Positions 43,465 through 51,707 of a DNA stretch of 64,000 nt are shown here, piece after piece. Under the pieces are notes generated by a model. It was given only the letters and a program-made list of their open reading frames with translations, was not told where the DNA came from and did no database searches. The translations under genes and the position numbers were made by a program. The stretch covers positions 21,078 through 85,077 of the forward strand of contig JAQGMI010000176.1 of NCBI GenBank assembly GCA_028292435.1, in the 5' to 3' direction. This DNA is from Betaproteobacteria bacterium. Its GTDB lineage: Bacteria; Pseudomonadota; Gammaproteobacteria; Burkholderiales; SG8-41. How positions within the stretch are numbered: position 1 is the first letter of the stretch; each line of letters begins with the position of its first letter.

Positions 43465-44037
43465 ATGGATCCCGAGCTCAAAATGCACATGGAAGTTCAT
43501 GTTCACGGCACCGCCTTCCTGTGCAAAGGCGTGCATCAGAGTCAGGTCGAAGATGCACTGCGGCCGTGGCTCGACTATCTGGAAGTCGACTCAATCGAAA
43601 AAGTGCAAAGTCTTGAGCGCGAAGAGCAAGGCATACGCTTCGACGTCAAAGAGCAGGCGCTCGACATGTGCTGGACGGGCGAAGTCGGCCGCAGTTTTCA
43701 GGCGCGGTTGAACGAAGCTTTTCAGGCATTAGGTCCGCTCACCGAATACGCGTCCGAAATTACGCTCACGTCGTATCACGACAGCGGCAAAGAAGAATTT
43801 CAGCAGATTTTCATCGGGCCGAGCGCCGAATCGATTCATGAAATTCGTCGTCAGTGCGTCGAAGAGGATCTCGCCGCGCTGTTGTCGCCGCATTTCGACA
43901 AAACGCGCGTCGATCAGGTCGCGAACCTCGTCAATCAAATGTTCGACGACGAATGGAAACGCCGTCCGCAGGCCGAAGAGCCGGCAGTCGCCGCCCCCTC
44001 CATACAGCCGCATCCGCGTAACCGGCATTTGCACTAG
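43465..44037 (+). CDS. Conserved hypothetical protein, 190 residues
   Basis: A 190-residue soluble protein beginning MDPELKMHMEVHVHG. It appears to contain an N-terminal alpha/beta domain (to about 120; TEYASEITLTSYHDSGKEEFQQ) and a helical region with a Pro-rich C-terminal tail. No catalytic motif or family is recognised with confidence. I chose the ATG at 43465 because GGGCGA lies a few bases upstream and the product starts cleanly. It is followed 47 bp later by another protein of unknown function and a phosphatase on the same strand. Confidence 0.7.
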   Translation: MDPELKMHMEVHVHGTAFLCKGVHQSQVEDALRPWLDYLEVDSIEKVQSLEREEQGIRFDVKEQALDMCWTGEVGRSFQARLNEAFQALGPLTEYASEITLTSYHDSGKEEFQQIFIGPSAESIHEIRRQCVEEDLAALLSPHFDKTRVDQVANLVNQMFDDEWKRRPQAEEPAVAAPSIQPHPRNRHLH

Positions 44038-44084
44038 AGCTGCTTGATCCGCAGTTATCTGCGGCCAATTTTGTCAGTGCCGTC

Positions 44085-44693
44085 ATGGACGAGATAGTCA
44101 AGCAAGGCATGGCCAAATGGCCGAACGTGCCAGCCGTCTACGGTTGGCTGTCTCTGGACCGCCGCGGCAACTGGCTCATCAAAGGCGAGCGCATCTCGAA
44201 CCCGATCGTCTCGGAGTTCATCGGGCGCAATTATGAACACGACGACAAAGGGCGCTGGTTTTTTCAGAACGGGCCGCAGCGCGTGTTCATCTCGCTCGAT
44301 TACACGCCGTACGTTTACCGCCTGACGTGGGAGCCCGGCGCGCTGCAACGCATGGAGACTCACACGAAGCGCATGGTCACTGAGATCAACGGCGCGTGGA
44401 TCGATGAGGCCGGCGTTGTGCTCATCCAGAGCGAACACGGCATCGGGCTCGTCGACGATCGCGATCTGGAGCGCCTGCTGGCCGGGTTTACTGACGTCAG
44501 CGGCGGACCTCTGAGCGAAGAGAACATCGCAGGGGCAATCGAGCAATTGCAGTCGGGCGTCGCCGCCAACATCGCGTTCGCTCACCGCGGCAACCTTGAA
44601 ACGATTTCGCCGATCACCGCCGCCGAGATACCCGGGCGATTCGATTTCGTGCCGCGGCCGGTGCAGCCGGCCGGCGAAGAAGAATGCTATTGA
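44085..44693 (+). CDS. Conserved hypothetical protein (DUF2944-like, from memory)
   Basis: A 202-residue soluble protein with the recognisable start MAKWPNVPAVYGWLSLDRRGNW and a middle block NYEHDDKGRWFFQNGPQRVFISLDYTP. I recall this pattern from a proteobacterial family of unknown function (probably DUF2944) but cannot check it. Many aromatic residues and a run of beta strands suggest a compact beta-rich fold. The gene reaches the start of the HAD phosphatase in a TGATG overlap, so the two are translationally coupled. Confidence 0.75.
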   Translation: MDEIVKQGMAKWPNVPAVYGWLSLDRRGNWLIKGERISNPIVSEFIGRNYEHDDKGRWFFQNGPQRVFISLDYTPYVYRLTWEPGALQRMETHTKRMVTEINGAWIDEAGVVLIQSEHGIGLVDDRDLERLLAGFTDVSGGPLSEENIAGAIEQLQSGVAANIAFAHRGNLETISPITAAEIPGRFDFVPRPVQPAGEEECY

Positions 44694-45487
44694 TGAAACC
44701 GCTCGCCGAATTTACGCATCCCGCGCTCGTGCGCATTCGCGGCGTGCTCTGCGACATCGACGACACTCTTACCACCGAGGGGCGCCTCACCGCCGCGGCC
44801 TATGCCGCGCTCGAGCGTCTGCAGGGCGCCGGCCTGCTCGTCGTGCCGATCACCGGACGGCCCGCGGGCTGGTGCGATCACATCGCCCGCATGTGGCCGG
44901 TCGATGCGATAGTCGGCGAGAACGGCGCTTTCTATTTTCGCTACGACCGTGCGGCACGCACCATGCGCCGCCGCTATGTGTACGACGATGCGACGCTTGC
45001 CGCCAACCGCGAAAAACTGGCTGTCGTCCGCGACCGCATCTTGAAGGAAGTGCCCGGCTGCGCGATGGCGAGCGACCAGCACTATCGCGTCGCCGATCTC
45101 GCGATCGACTATTGCGAGGATGTGCCGGCACTGTCGCCGGCGGCAGTCGATAAGATCGTAAGCCTGATGCAGGCGGCGGGCCTGACCGCGAAGGTGAGCT
45201 CGATCCATGTGAACGGCTGGTTTGGCGACTACGACAAGCTGTCGATGGCGCGTCGGCTCATGCACGACTGTTTCGACATCGATCTCGACGCGCAAAAAAA
45301 CGACTTCATATTCGTCGGCGACTCGCCGAACGACGCGCCAATGTTTGCGTATTTTCCGCACGCGGTCGGCGTCGCCAATATCAGGGCTTTCGCCGGACGG
45401 CTTGCCGCCGAACCTGCGTACGTGACGCGCGCGCCAGGCGGCGCGGGTTTTGAGGAAGTAGCCGACCTGCTGCTGACTGCAAGATAA
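44693..45487 (+). CDS. HAD superfamily IIB hydrolase (Cof/mannosyl-3-phosphoglycerate phosphatase-like)
   Basis: A 264-residue HAD phosphatase. Motif I is DIDDT (residues 21-25, nucleophile Asp21), motif II is in VPITGRPAGW, and motif IV is FVGDSPNDAPMFAYF near the C-terminus. An alpha/beta cap between motifs II and III places it in class IIB, which acts on sugar phosphates and similar small molecules. The ATG at 44693 overlaps the upstream stop (TGATG); an ATG at 44684 is in frame and also possible. Substrate unknown. Confidence 0.88.
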   Translation: MKPLAEFTHPALVRIRGVLCDIDDTLTTEGRLTAAAYAALERLQGAGLLVVPITGRPAGWCDHIARMWPVDAIVGENGAFYFRYDRAARTMRRRYVYDDATLAANREKLAVVRDRILKEVPGCAMASDQHYRVADLAIDYCEDVPALSPAAVDKIVSLMQAAGLTAKVSSIHVNGWFGDYDKLSMARRLMHDCFDIDLDAQKNDFIFVGDSPNDAPMFAYFPHAVGVANIRAFAGRLAAEPAYVTRAPGGAGFEEVADLLLTAR

Positions 45488-45519
45488 ATTTAAATCACCA
45501 ATAACGATTGAGAGAACCC

Positions 45520-46551
45520 ATGATCGATCTTCGCAGCGACACCGTCACCCGCCCGACCGAAGCCATGCTCGCCGCCATGCAGGAAGCGACCTATGGCGAC
45601 GATTCGCGCGACGGCGATCCGACGGTCCAAAAACTCGAAGCGCTGGCGGCGGAAAAAACCGGCAAAGACGCCGGCGCTTTCATGCCGAGTGGCACCATGA
45701 CGAATCTCGTCGCCATGCTTGCGCATGCGCAGCGCGGCGGTGAAGTATTGCTTGAGGAAGGCTCGCACACATTGAGCTCGGAATTGGGCGGCATCGCCGC
45801 GCTCGCCGGCCTTTTCTATCGAAGCATTCCCGGCAGTCGCGGCGTGATGGAACTCGACGCGTTGCGCGAAAAAGTCCGGCCGACGCGGCGCAACCAGATG
45901 GGCACCGGACTTATCTGGATGGAAAACACTCACAACCGCTCGGGCGGCGCAGTATTGCCGCTCGCGTACATGAAAACCGTTTACGAAATGGCGCGCGCGA
46001 ATGATGTGCCCGTTCACGTTGACGGCGCGCGCCTGTTTAACGCCGCCGCGGCGCTCGGCGCATCCGCGAGCGAAGTCGCGCGGCATTGCGACAGCGTGTG
46101 CTTCTGCGTTTCCAAAGGTCTCTCGGCGCCGGTCGGCTCGGTGCTGTGCGGCAGCGAAGACTTTATCGAACGCGCGCGCGGCTTTCGCCGCATGGTCGGC
46201 GGCAATATGCGCCAGGCTGGCCCGCTCGCTGCAGCGGGCATCGTCGCGCTCGACAACATGGTCGCCCGCCTCACCGAAGACCATCGCGCCGCCAAGCGCC
46301 TTGCTGAAGGCCTGCACAAAATCGACGCCAGGATCGTTGATCCGAAACAGGTGGAAACGAATCTCGTGCGCGTGTCCGTGCACGCAAGCGAGCGCAAAGC
46401 GGCCGAGTGGTCGGAGACCCTGAAGGCGCGCGGCGTGCGCGTCAGCCCGTGCGCGACGTGGGATCTGCGCTTCGTGACCCATCGGCATATCGGCGACCAG
46501 GAAGTCGATCAGGCGCTCAACGCTTTTGCGGATGTCTGGAAAAGCCGCTAA
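45520..46551 (+). CDS. ltaE: Low-specificity L-threonine aldolase (GntG/LtaE-type, PLP-dependent)
   Basis: A 343-residue PLP enzyme of the threonine aldolase fold. It opens with MIDLRSDTVTRPTEAM and GDDSRDGDPTV, has HVDGARLFNA (166-175) with the PLP-ring aspartate, and Lys199 in CVSKGLSAPVGS as the internal aldimine lysine. The enzyme cleaves L-threonine or L-allo-threonine to glycine and acetaldehyde. I chose the ATG at 45520 over an upstream in-frame TTG. Whether it is strictly threonine-specific cannot be read off. Confidence 0.9.
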   Translation: MIDLRSDTVTRPTEAMLAAMQEATYGDDSRDGDPTVQKLEALAAEKTGKDAGAFMPSGTMTNLVAMLAHAQRGGEVLLEEGSHTLSSELGGIAALAGLFYRSIPGSRGVMELDALREKVRPTRRNQMGTGLIWMENTHNRSGGAVLPLAYMKTVYEMARANDVPVHVDGARLFNAAAALGASASEVARHCDSVCFCVSKGLSAPVGSVLCGSEDFIERARGFRRMVGGNMRQAGPLAAAGIVALDNMVARLTEDHRAAKRLAEGLHKIDARIVDPKQVETNLVRVSVHASERKAAEWSETLKARGVRVSPCATWDLRFVTHRHIGDQEVDQALNAFADVWKSR

Positions 46552-46724
46552 GACGAAACTGCATTAACCGTCGACGAGTAGTTGGCGTTCGTTTCGGCGA
46601 ATAATGCTGACTGGTCCGGTCGTTTTGTAAATTTTATCAGCGAACAGTTTCGCGACCATCGGCACTCATCGGCGGCGGTAAATTTTTTGGCAATACCGCT
46701 TGCGGCCTGACGTATAGTAGGCAG

Positions 46725-48032
46725 ATGGACAACCCTGATCTTTTGCTGCTCGCGCGCGCGCAGTTCGGGCTGAACATCGGTTTTCATATCCTGTTTCCGA
46801 GCCTGACGATCGCGCTCGGCTGGATTCTCGTATTCTTCCGCGTGCAATACGCGCGCACCAACGACGCGGCGTGGCTTGCGACCTACAACTTGTGGACGAA
46901 GATCTTCGCGCTGGCGTTCGCGATGGGTGTCGTCACGGGCCTTACGATGTCGTTTCAGTTTGGCACCAACTGGCCCGGCTACATGCTGAAGGTCGGCAAC
47001 ATCGCGGGACCGCTGCTTGCATATGAAGTGCTGTTTGCATTTTTTCTTGAAAGCACTTTTCTCGGCGTCATGCTGTTCGGCATGCGGCGCGTGCCGTCGT
47101 GGGTACATATTTTTTCCGCCGTGATGGTTGCGCTGGGCACCACCCTGTCGGCCTTCTGGATCATCGCTTTGAATGCGTGGATGCAGACACCCAGCGGGCA
47201 CATGATGGACGGCGGCGCGCTGATTGCAGGCGACTGGTGGCAGGTGATTTTCAACCCGTCGCTGCCTTATCGCTTCACCCACATGCTGCTCGCGTCGGGC
47301 CTCACCTCCGCTTTTTTCATCAGCGGGCTGTCGGCGTGGCGCTTGTTACGCGCGCCAGGCGACGCCTCTGCTCGCAGCACCTTGCGCACCGGGCTCGTGC
47401 TCGCCGCCATCCTCGCGCCGGTGCAGATTTTCGTCGGCGACCAGCATGGCTTGAACACGCTCGAGCACCAGCCGGCCAAGATCGCCGCAGTTGAAGCGCT
47501 GTGGAAAACCGAGCGTGGTGCTCCGCTCGTGCTGTTTGCGGTGCCGAATGAGGACACGCACAGCAACGACTATGCGATTGAGATCCCGAAGCTCGCGAGC
47601 GTTATTTTGCGCCACGATGCCGACGGCGAAGTGAAGGGACTTGCCGAGTTTGCGCCCGATACGCCGCCGGTCGCGCCGGTATTTTTTGCGTTTCGAGTGA
47701 TGGTTGGCGTCGGCGTGCTGATGTTCATCATCGCGTGGACCGGCGTGTGGCGCACGCGCCGCGGCGCTCTGCCGCCGCGCTGGTTGTTGTGGACATTGGC
47801 AGGCTCCACTTTTTCAGGCTGGGTTGCCACCGTCGCCGGCTGGCTCGTCGCCGAGATCGGGCGCCAGCCGTGGATTGTGACCGGAATCCTCAGGACAGCA
47901 GACGCGGTCGGCCGCGCGTCGGGGCCGCTGCTCGGATCGAGTCTCACCGCATACGTCATCACGTATTCGGCGATGCTGCTCGCATTTATCGTAGTGCTCA
48001 CACACCTCGCGGGCAAAGGCGCTCAAGCATGA
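46725..48032 (+). CDS. cydA: Cytochrome bd-type ubiquinol oxidase subunit I (cyanide-insensitive type)
   Basis: A 435-residue multi-helix subunit. The conserved N-terminal ARAQFGLNIGFHILFPSL carries a heme-ligand His (His21), and GWVATVAGWLVAEIGRQPW carries the family's GxxxExGRQPW motif. At 435 residues it is much shorter than the 522-residue E. coli CydA, consistent with a short Q-loop as in the cyanide-insensitive oxidases (CioA). It reduces oxygen to water with electrons from ubiquinol in the inner membrane. Its stop overlaps the cydB start (ATGA). Confidence 0.92.
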   Translation: MDNPDLLLLARAQFGLNIGFHILFPSLTIALGWILVFFRVQYARTNDAAWLATYNLWTKIFALAFAMGVVTGLTMSFQFGTNWPGYMLKVGNIAGPLLAYEVLFAFFLESTFLGVMLFGMRRVPSWVHIFSAVMVALGTTLSAFWIIALNAWMQTPSGHMMDGGALIAGDWWQVIFNPSLPYRFTHMLLASGLTSAFFISGLSAWRLLRAPGDASARSTLRTGLVLAAILAPVQIFVGDQHGLNTLEHQPAKIAAVEALWKTERGAPLVLFAVPNEDTHSNDYAIEIPKLASVILRHDADGEVKGLAEFAPDTPPVAPVFFAFRVMVGVGVLMFIIAWTGVWRTRRGALPPRWLLWTLAGSTFSGWVATVAGWLVAEIGRQPWIVTGILRTADAVGRASGPLLGSSLTAYVITYSAMLLAFIVVLTHLAGKGAQA

Positions 48033-49036
48033 CCCAGGACCTCGCCCTCGTCTTTGCGGTACTGATGGGTGCGGCGGTGCTGCTGTACGTCGTACTCGAC
48101 GGCTACGATCTCGGCATCGGCATGCTCATGCCGGCGGCGAGCGCGCAAGAGCAGGAACTGATGGTCGCCTCGATCGGCCCGTTCTGGGATGCGAATGAAA
48201 CCTGGCTCGTGCTCGGCGTCGGCATTCTGCTGGTCGCGTTTCCGCTCGCTCACGGCGAAATTCTCGCCGCGCTCTATCTACCGGCAACGGTGATGCTGGT
48301 CGGCCTGATGTTTCGCGGCGTCGCCTTTGAGTTCCGCGTGAAAGCCGACGGCTGGCAGCGCGATTTATGGAACTGGCTGTTCTGGCTCGGCTCTTTTCTC
48401 GCATCGTTTGCGCAGGGCTTCATGCTCGGCCGTTATGTCACGGGCTTCGAGTCGGGATTCGGTTATTTTATTTTCGCGCTGTTCACGGGCGCCGCATTGT
48501 GCGGCGGCTATGTATTAATGGGCGCGACCTGGCTCGTCATGAAAACACAGGGCGGGCTGCAGGCAAAAGCACTCGCATGGACGCGGTGGGGACTTGCGTG
48601 GGTTGCGCTCGGGATCGTGCTGGTGAGCGTCGCCACGCCGCTGGTGAGCGCGACAGTGCAGGGAAAATGGTTTGCAACGCCAGGCTCGTGGTTGCCGCGC
48701 ACGTGGTGGCTTGCATTGATGCCATTGGCAACGCTCGCTGCAGGCGCCTTCGTATGGCGGGCGACGGGACTACTGCGAAAAAATGCCGTAGCCCCCGATT
48801 GGACTGCATTCGCCGGCGCAATTTTTATTTTCGCGCTCGCGTTCGCGGGACTCGCGTACAGCATCTTCCCCTACGTCGTCATCGACCGCATCACGCTGTG
48901 GCAGGCCGCATCGCATCCGTCCGCGCTCAAGATGGTGCTCACCGGCGTGGCGATCGTGTTGCCGTTTCTGCTGGGCTACACCGTCTTCGCGCACCGCGTC
49001 TTCCGCGGCAAAGTGCAGGGCCCGCTGTACGAATAG
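48029..49036 (+). CDS. cydB: Cytochrome bd-type ubiquinol oxidase subunit II
   Basis: A 335-residue inner membrane protein with about eight transmembrane segments, starting MTQDLALVFAVLMGAAVLLYVVLDGYDLGIGM, the standard CydB start, followed by FWDANETWLVLGVG. The ATG overlaps the cydA stop. An extended frame running upstream into cydA is spurious. No cydX-like small subunit or cydCD genes were seen nearby. Its end is 18 bp from the convergent phnE gene. Confidence 0.92.
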   Translation: MTQDLALVFAVLMGAAVLLYVVLDGYDLGIGMLMPAASAQEQELMVASIGPFWDANETWLVLGVGILLVAFPLAHGEILAALYLPATVMLVGLMFRGVAFEFRVKADGWQRDLWNWLFWLGSFLASFAQGFMLGRYVTGFESGFGYFIFALFTGAALCGGYVLMGATWLVMKTQGGLQAKALAWTRWGLAWVALGIVLVSVATPLVSATVQGKWFATPGSWLPRTWWLALMPLATLAAGAFVWRATGLLRKNAVAPDWTAFAGAIFIFALAFAGLAYSIFPYVVIDRITLWQAASHPSALKMVLTGVAIVLPFLLGYTVFAHRVFRGKVQGPLYE

Positions 49037-49054
49037 CGTCGCGCGCGCTCGATC

Positions 49055-49861
49055 TTAAAGAATCCGCTTGCGAATGGCCGTCACCGCGATTTCGGCGATG
49101 ATGACGACGGCGAAGATCGCGACCAGCACCATCGCAACGCGATCCCACTGAAAGAGGTTCATCGCGGTGTCGAGCGCCATGCCGATTCCGCCGGCGCCGA
49201 CCAGACCGAGCACCGCCGATTCGCGCACGTTAATGTCCCAGCGAAACAGCACGACCGACCAGAACGCGGGCTGGATCTGGGGCCAGTAGCCCTGTGTAAG
49301 CACCGAAAACCACGGCGCGCCGACCGCGTTGAGCGCTTCGATGGTGCCCTTGTTCGCCTCTTCGATTGCCTCGCCGGCCAATTTGCCGATGAATCCGATC
49401 GAGCGGAATGCGATCGCGAGCGTGCCGGCGAGCGCGCCCGGACCAAACACCGCGACGAACAACAGCGCCCACACCAGCGAATTGACCGAGCGGCTCGACA
49501 CCAGCAAAAGCCGCGCGATGAAATTCAACGTACGGCTCGGCGTCAGGTTGCGCGCCGCCAGGATCCCGATCGGGAAAGCCATGATGACCGCAAGGATGGT
49601 GCCGAGCGTCGCAATGTGCAGCGTTTCCATCAGCGCCTCGTGGACGCCTTTCGGGTAGTACGCGAAAGCGACCGGCCACATGCGCTTCAAAAGATCGGCC
49701 ATCTGCTCGGGCGCATCGAGCATGAACTCCGGAATTACCTCGACCGTCTGGATCGACACCACAATCGCGAGCACCATGGCGAGATAGACGGCGAAGCGTG
49801 CAATGCGCTGGGCGGGCGTAAAGCGCTGCCAGGTCTTTGCTTCGAGCGCGGCGGCCGTCAT
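49055..49861 (-). CDS. phnE: Phosphonate-type ABC transporter permease (second PhnE)
   Basis: A 268-residue permease with about six transmembrane segments and the EAA loop GEAIEEANKGTIEALNAVGAPW (near 175-196). Preceding it is AFRSIGFIGKL, typical of PhnE. It lies three bases after the other permease, and the two probably form the heterodimeric channel. Residues 1-25 are a polar, cytoplasmic N-terminus. Confidence 0.9.
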   Translation of the reverse strand: MTAAALEAKTWQRFTPAQRIARFAVYLAMVLAIVVSIQTVEVIPEFMLDAPEQMADLLKRMWPVAFAYYPKGVHEALMETLHIATLGTILAVIMAFPIGILAARNLTPSRTLNFIARLLLVSSRSVNSLVWALLFVAVFGPGALAGTLAIAFRSIGFIGKLAGEAIEEANKGTIEALNAVGAPWFSVLTQGYWPQIQPAFWSVVLFRWDINVRESAVLGLVGAGGIGMALDTAMNLFQWDRVAMVLVAIFAVVIIAEIAVTAIRKRIL

Positions 49862-49864
49862 TGC

Positions 49865-50671
49865 TTATTCTTCATCGACGCGGCCACGCTCGACAAAGAC
49901 CGCGCGCACGCGTGCTGCGAGCAGTTCGCCGACGAAAATCAGGAAGATAATCGACAGCAGCATCGCGCACACGAAGTCGTAATCGAAGCGCTGAAAAGCG
50001 GCGAACAGCGCGCCGCCGATGCCGCCGGCGCCGACAATGCCGACCATGGTCGAATTGCGCAGGTTCGAATCGAGCTGATAGGTCGCAAACCCGATGAAGC
50101 GCCCGAACACCTGCGGCAGCACGCCGTAGGTAATCACGTTCATGAACGGCGCACCCGTCGCGCGCACAGCCTCGACCTGCTTCAATGAAATCTCCTCGAT
50201 TGCATCGGCGAACAGCTTGCCGATGAAGCCGATGGACGCGACCGTGAGCGCGGCGATACCGGACAGCGCGCCAAAGCCGAGCGCCTTGACGAAGACGATG
50301 GCCACGATCACCGGATGAAAGGAACGGCACAGTGCTATCAGCAGCCGCGACGGCCAGGTCACCCACGGCGGCATCAGGTTGCGCGCGGCGAAAAGCCCGA
50401 TCGGCAGCGAGATGAGGATGCCGAGCGCGGACGCGAGCACCGCGATCTCGATGCTTTCCGTCAGGCCCTTAAGCAGGATTTCCCAGCGCGAGAAATTAGG
50501 CGGCAACATGCGGCCGATAAAGCGCGCGCCATTGTCCAGCCCAATCATGAAACGCGCCCACGTAAAGTCGAGCCGCGAGCACGCATAGGCGACATACGCG
50601 GCGAGCAGCAACCACCCGGCGCGCGACCACCAGTTCGGCGGAAAGGCGATGCGGGTGGTCGCGGCACTCAT
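49865..50671 (-). CDS. phnE: Phosphonate-type ABC transporter permease (first PhnE)
   Basis: A 268-residue permease with about six transmembrane segments, VASIGFIGKLFADAIEEISLKQVEAVRATGAPF carrying the PhnE EAA loop, and SNLRNSTMVGIVGAGGIG near residue 216. Its start overlaps the phnC stop by four bases. It pairs with the adjacent permease of equal length. Confidence 0.9.
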   Translation of the reverse strand: MSAATTRIAFPPNWWSRAGWLLLAAYVAYACSRLDFTWARFMIGLDNGARFIGRMLPPNFSRWEILLKGLTESIEIAVLASALGILISLPIGLFAARNLMPPWVTWPSRLLIALCRSFHPVIVAIVFVKALGFGALSGIAALTVASIGFIGKLFADAIEEISLKQVEAVRATGAPFMNVITYGVLPQVFGRFIGFATYQLDSNLRNSTMVGIVGAGGIGGALFAAFQRFDYDFVCAMLLSIIFLIFVGELLAARVRAVFVERGRVDEE

Positions 50672-51429
50672 GTGTTGAGCCAGTCCGCCCCGCCGTAGAT
50701 CGTTTTGAGGTGCGAGTCGCTGAGCCCGGCCGGCGGGCCGTCGTAGACTACGCGCCCTTCGGACATGCCAATGATGCGGTCGGCGTAGCGCTTCGCGAGC
50801 TCAACGTCGTGCATGTTGACGATGATCGGCATTTGCCGCGCGGTGCCGAGATCGCGCATCAGCGACATGATCTCAACCGACGTCTTGGGATCGAGCGACG
50901 ATGTCGGCTCGTCGGCGAGCACTAATTTGGGATGCTGCATGACGGCACGCGCGATGCCGACACGCTGACGCTGGCCGCCGGACAGACTGTCGGCGCGCTG
51001 GTTGGCGAAACCGGACAAGCCGACGACGTTCAAAAGCTCAAAGGCATCCTCGATGTCGGATTGCGGAAATTTTCGCAGCCACGCCTTGAGCGGCGTGACA
51101 TAGCCCAGCCGCCCGCTCAACAGGTTTTCCATCACGGTCAGGCGTTCGACGAGGTTATATTCCTGGAACACCATGCCGATGCCGCGCCGAGCTTCGCGCA
51201 GCTCGAGGCCTGAGAGTTTGACCAGATCGCGGCCCTGAAACAGGATTTGACCGGCGGTCGGCTCGACCAGCCGGTTGATGCAGCGAATCAGCGTGCTTTT
51301 GCCGGTGCCGGACGGACCGATGACGGCGGTAAAGCCGCGCGTCGTGAAATCGAGGCTGATGTCGCGCAGCACCGGTTTGCCGCGCGTGTACTCTTTGCTG
51401 AGAGACTTGATGCACAGAGTCCCTAACAT
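50668..51429 (-). CDS. phnC: Phosphonate-type ABC transporter ATP-binding protein
   Basis: A 253-residue ABC ATPase: Walker A GPSGTGKST (38-46), Q-loop, signature DSLSGGQRQRVGIARA, Walker B LVLADEPTSSLD, and the H-loop VNMHDVELA. The pattern and the following two permeases identify PhnC. The first codons, ATG TTA GGG ACT CTG, are the end of a dispersed repeat, and no ribosome-binding site is visible just upstream, so translation may rely on the repeat. A 268-bp element separates it from the binding protein gene phnD. Confidence 0.9.
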   Translation of the reverse strand: MLGTLCIKSLSKEYTRGKPVLRDISLDFTTRGFTAVIGPSGTGKSTLIRCINRLVEPTAGQILFQGRDLVKLSGLELREARRGIGMVFQEYNLVERLTVMENLLSGRLGYVTPLKAWLRKFPQSDIEDAFELLNVVGLSGFANQRADSLSGGQRQRVGIARAVMQHPKLVLADEPTSSLDPKTSVEIMSLMRDLGTARQMPIIVNMHDVELAKRYADRIIGMSEGRVVYDGPPAGLSDSHLKTIYGGADWLNT

Positions 51430-51683
51430 GATGAAACGCGCGATGCGCTGTCACGATTTTGGCTCAGGCCTAGAAGAAAGTCCTGCGGCTTAGTCATTCT
51501 AAGCAAGGGACCTTTCGACAACGCCATGGGCCAAAACTCGTGCCAGCCCGAAGGGTTGCAGCCAGAATTGGCGATGGCCGCGTTGCGCGTCTTGGCAATA
51601 GAACGACTATTGCCTTCACCGGGCGCCTTGCCCTCACCAATTCTGGCTGCAACGCACGCGTGTTTCACCATGTTAGGGACTCT
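51416..51683. mobile_element. MITE-like 268-bp element with cloverleaf inverted repeats
   Basis: Terminal inverted repeats AGAGTCCCTAACATGATGAA.. (51416-51440) and its complement (51659-51683) enclose two further perfect or near-perfect stems: CACGATTTTGGC/GCCAAAACTCGTG (51452-51463/51530-51542) with an inner hairpin GCTTAG/CTAAGC (51488-51493/51499-51504), and GTTGCAGCCAGAATTGG/CCAATTCTGGCTGCAAC (51555-51571/51637-51653) with an inner hairpin GGCAATAG/CTATTGCC (51594-51601/51607-51614). No transposase is encoded. The copy near 7662 shares the termini and adjoining bases. No target-site duplication was found. Confidence 0.75.
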
Positions 51684-51707
51684 TGGCGCGGCATCGTCCA
51701 TCGCTGA

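Noticed and set aside
46600..46660. FNR-type box upstream of cydAB
   Set aside because: TTGTAAATTTTATCAG resembles TTGAT-N4-ATCAA only loosely; half-sites do not match.
46680..46724. TATAGT just before cydA as a -10 promoter
   Set aside because: It lies only six bases from the ATG, and the nearest -35-like TTGGCA is 20 bp away; a promoter there would give a leaderless mRNA.
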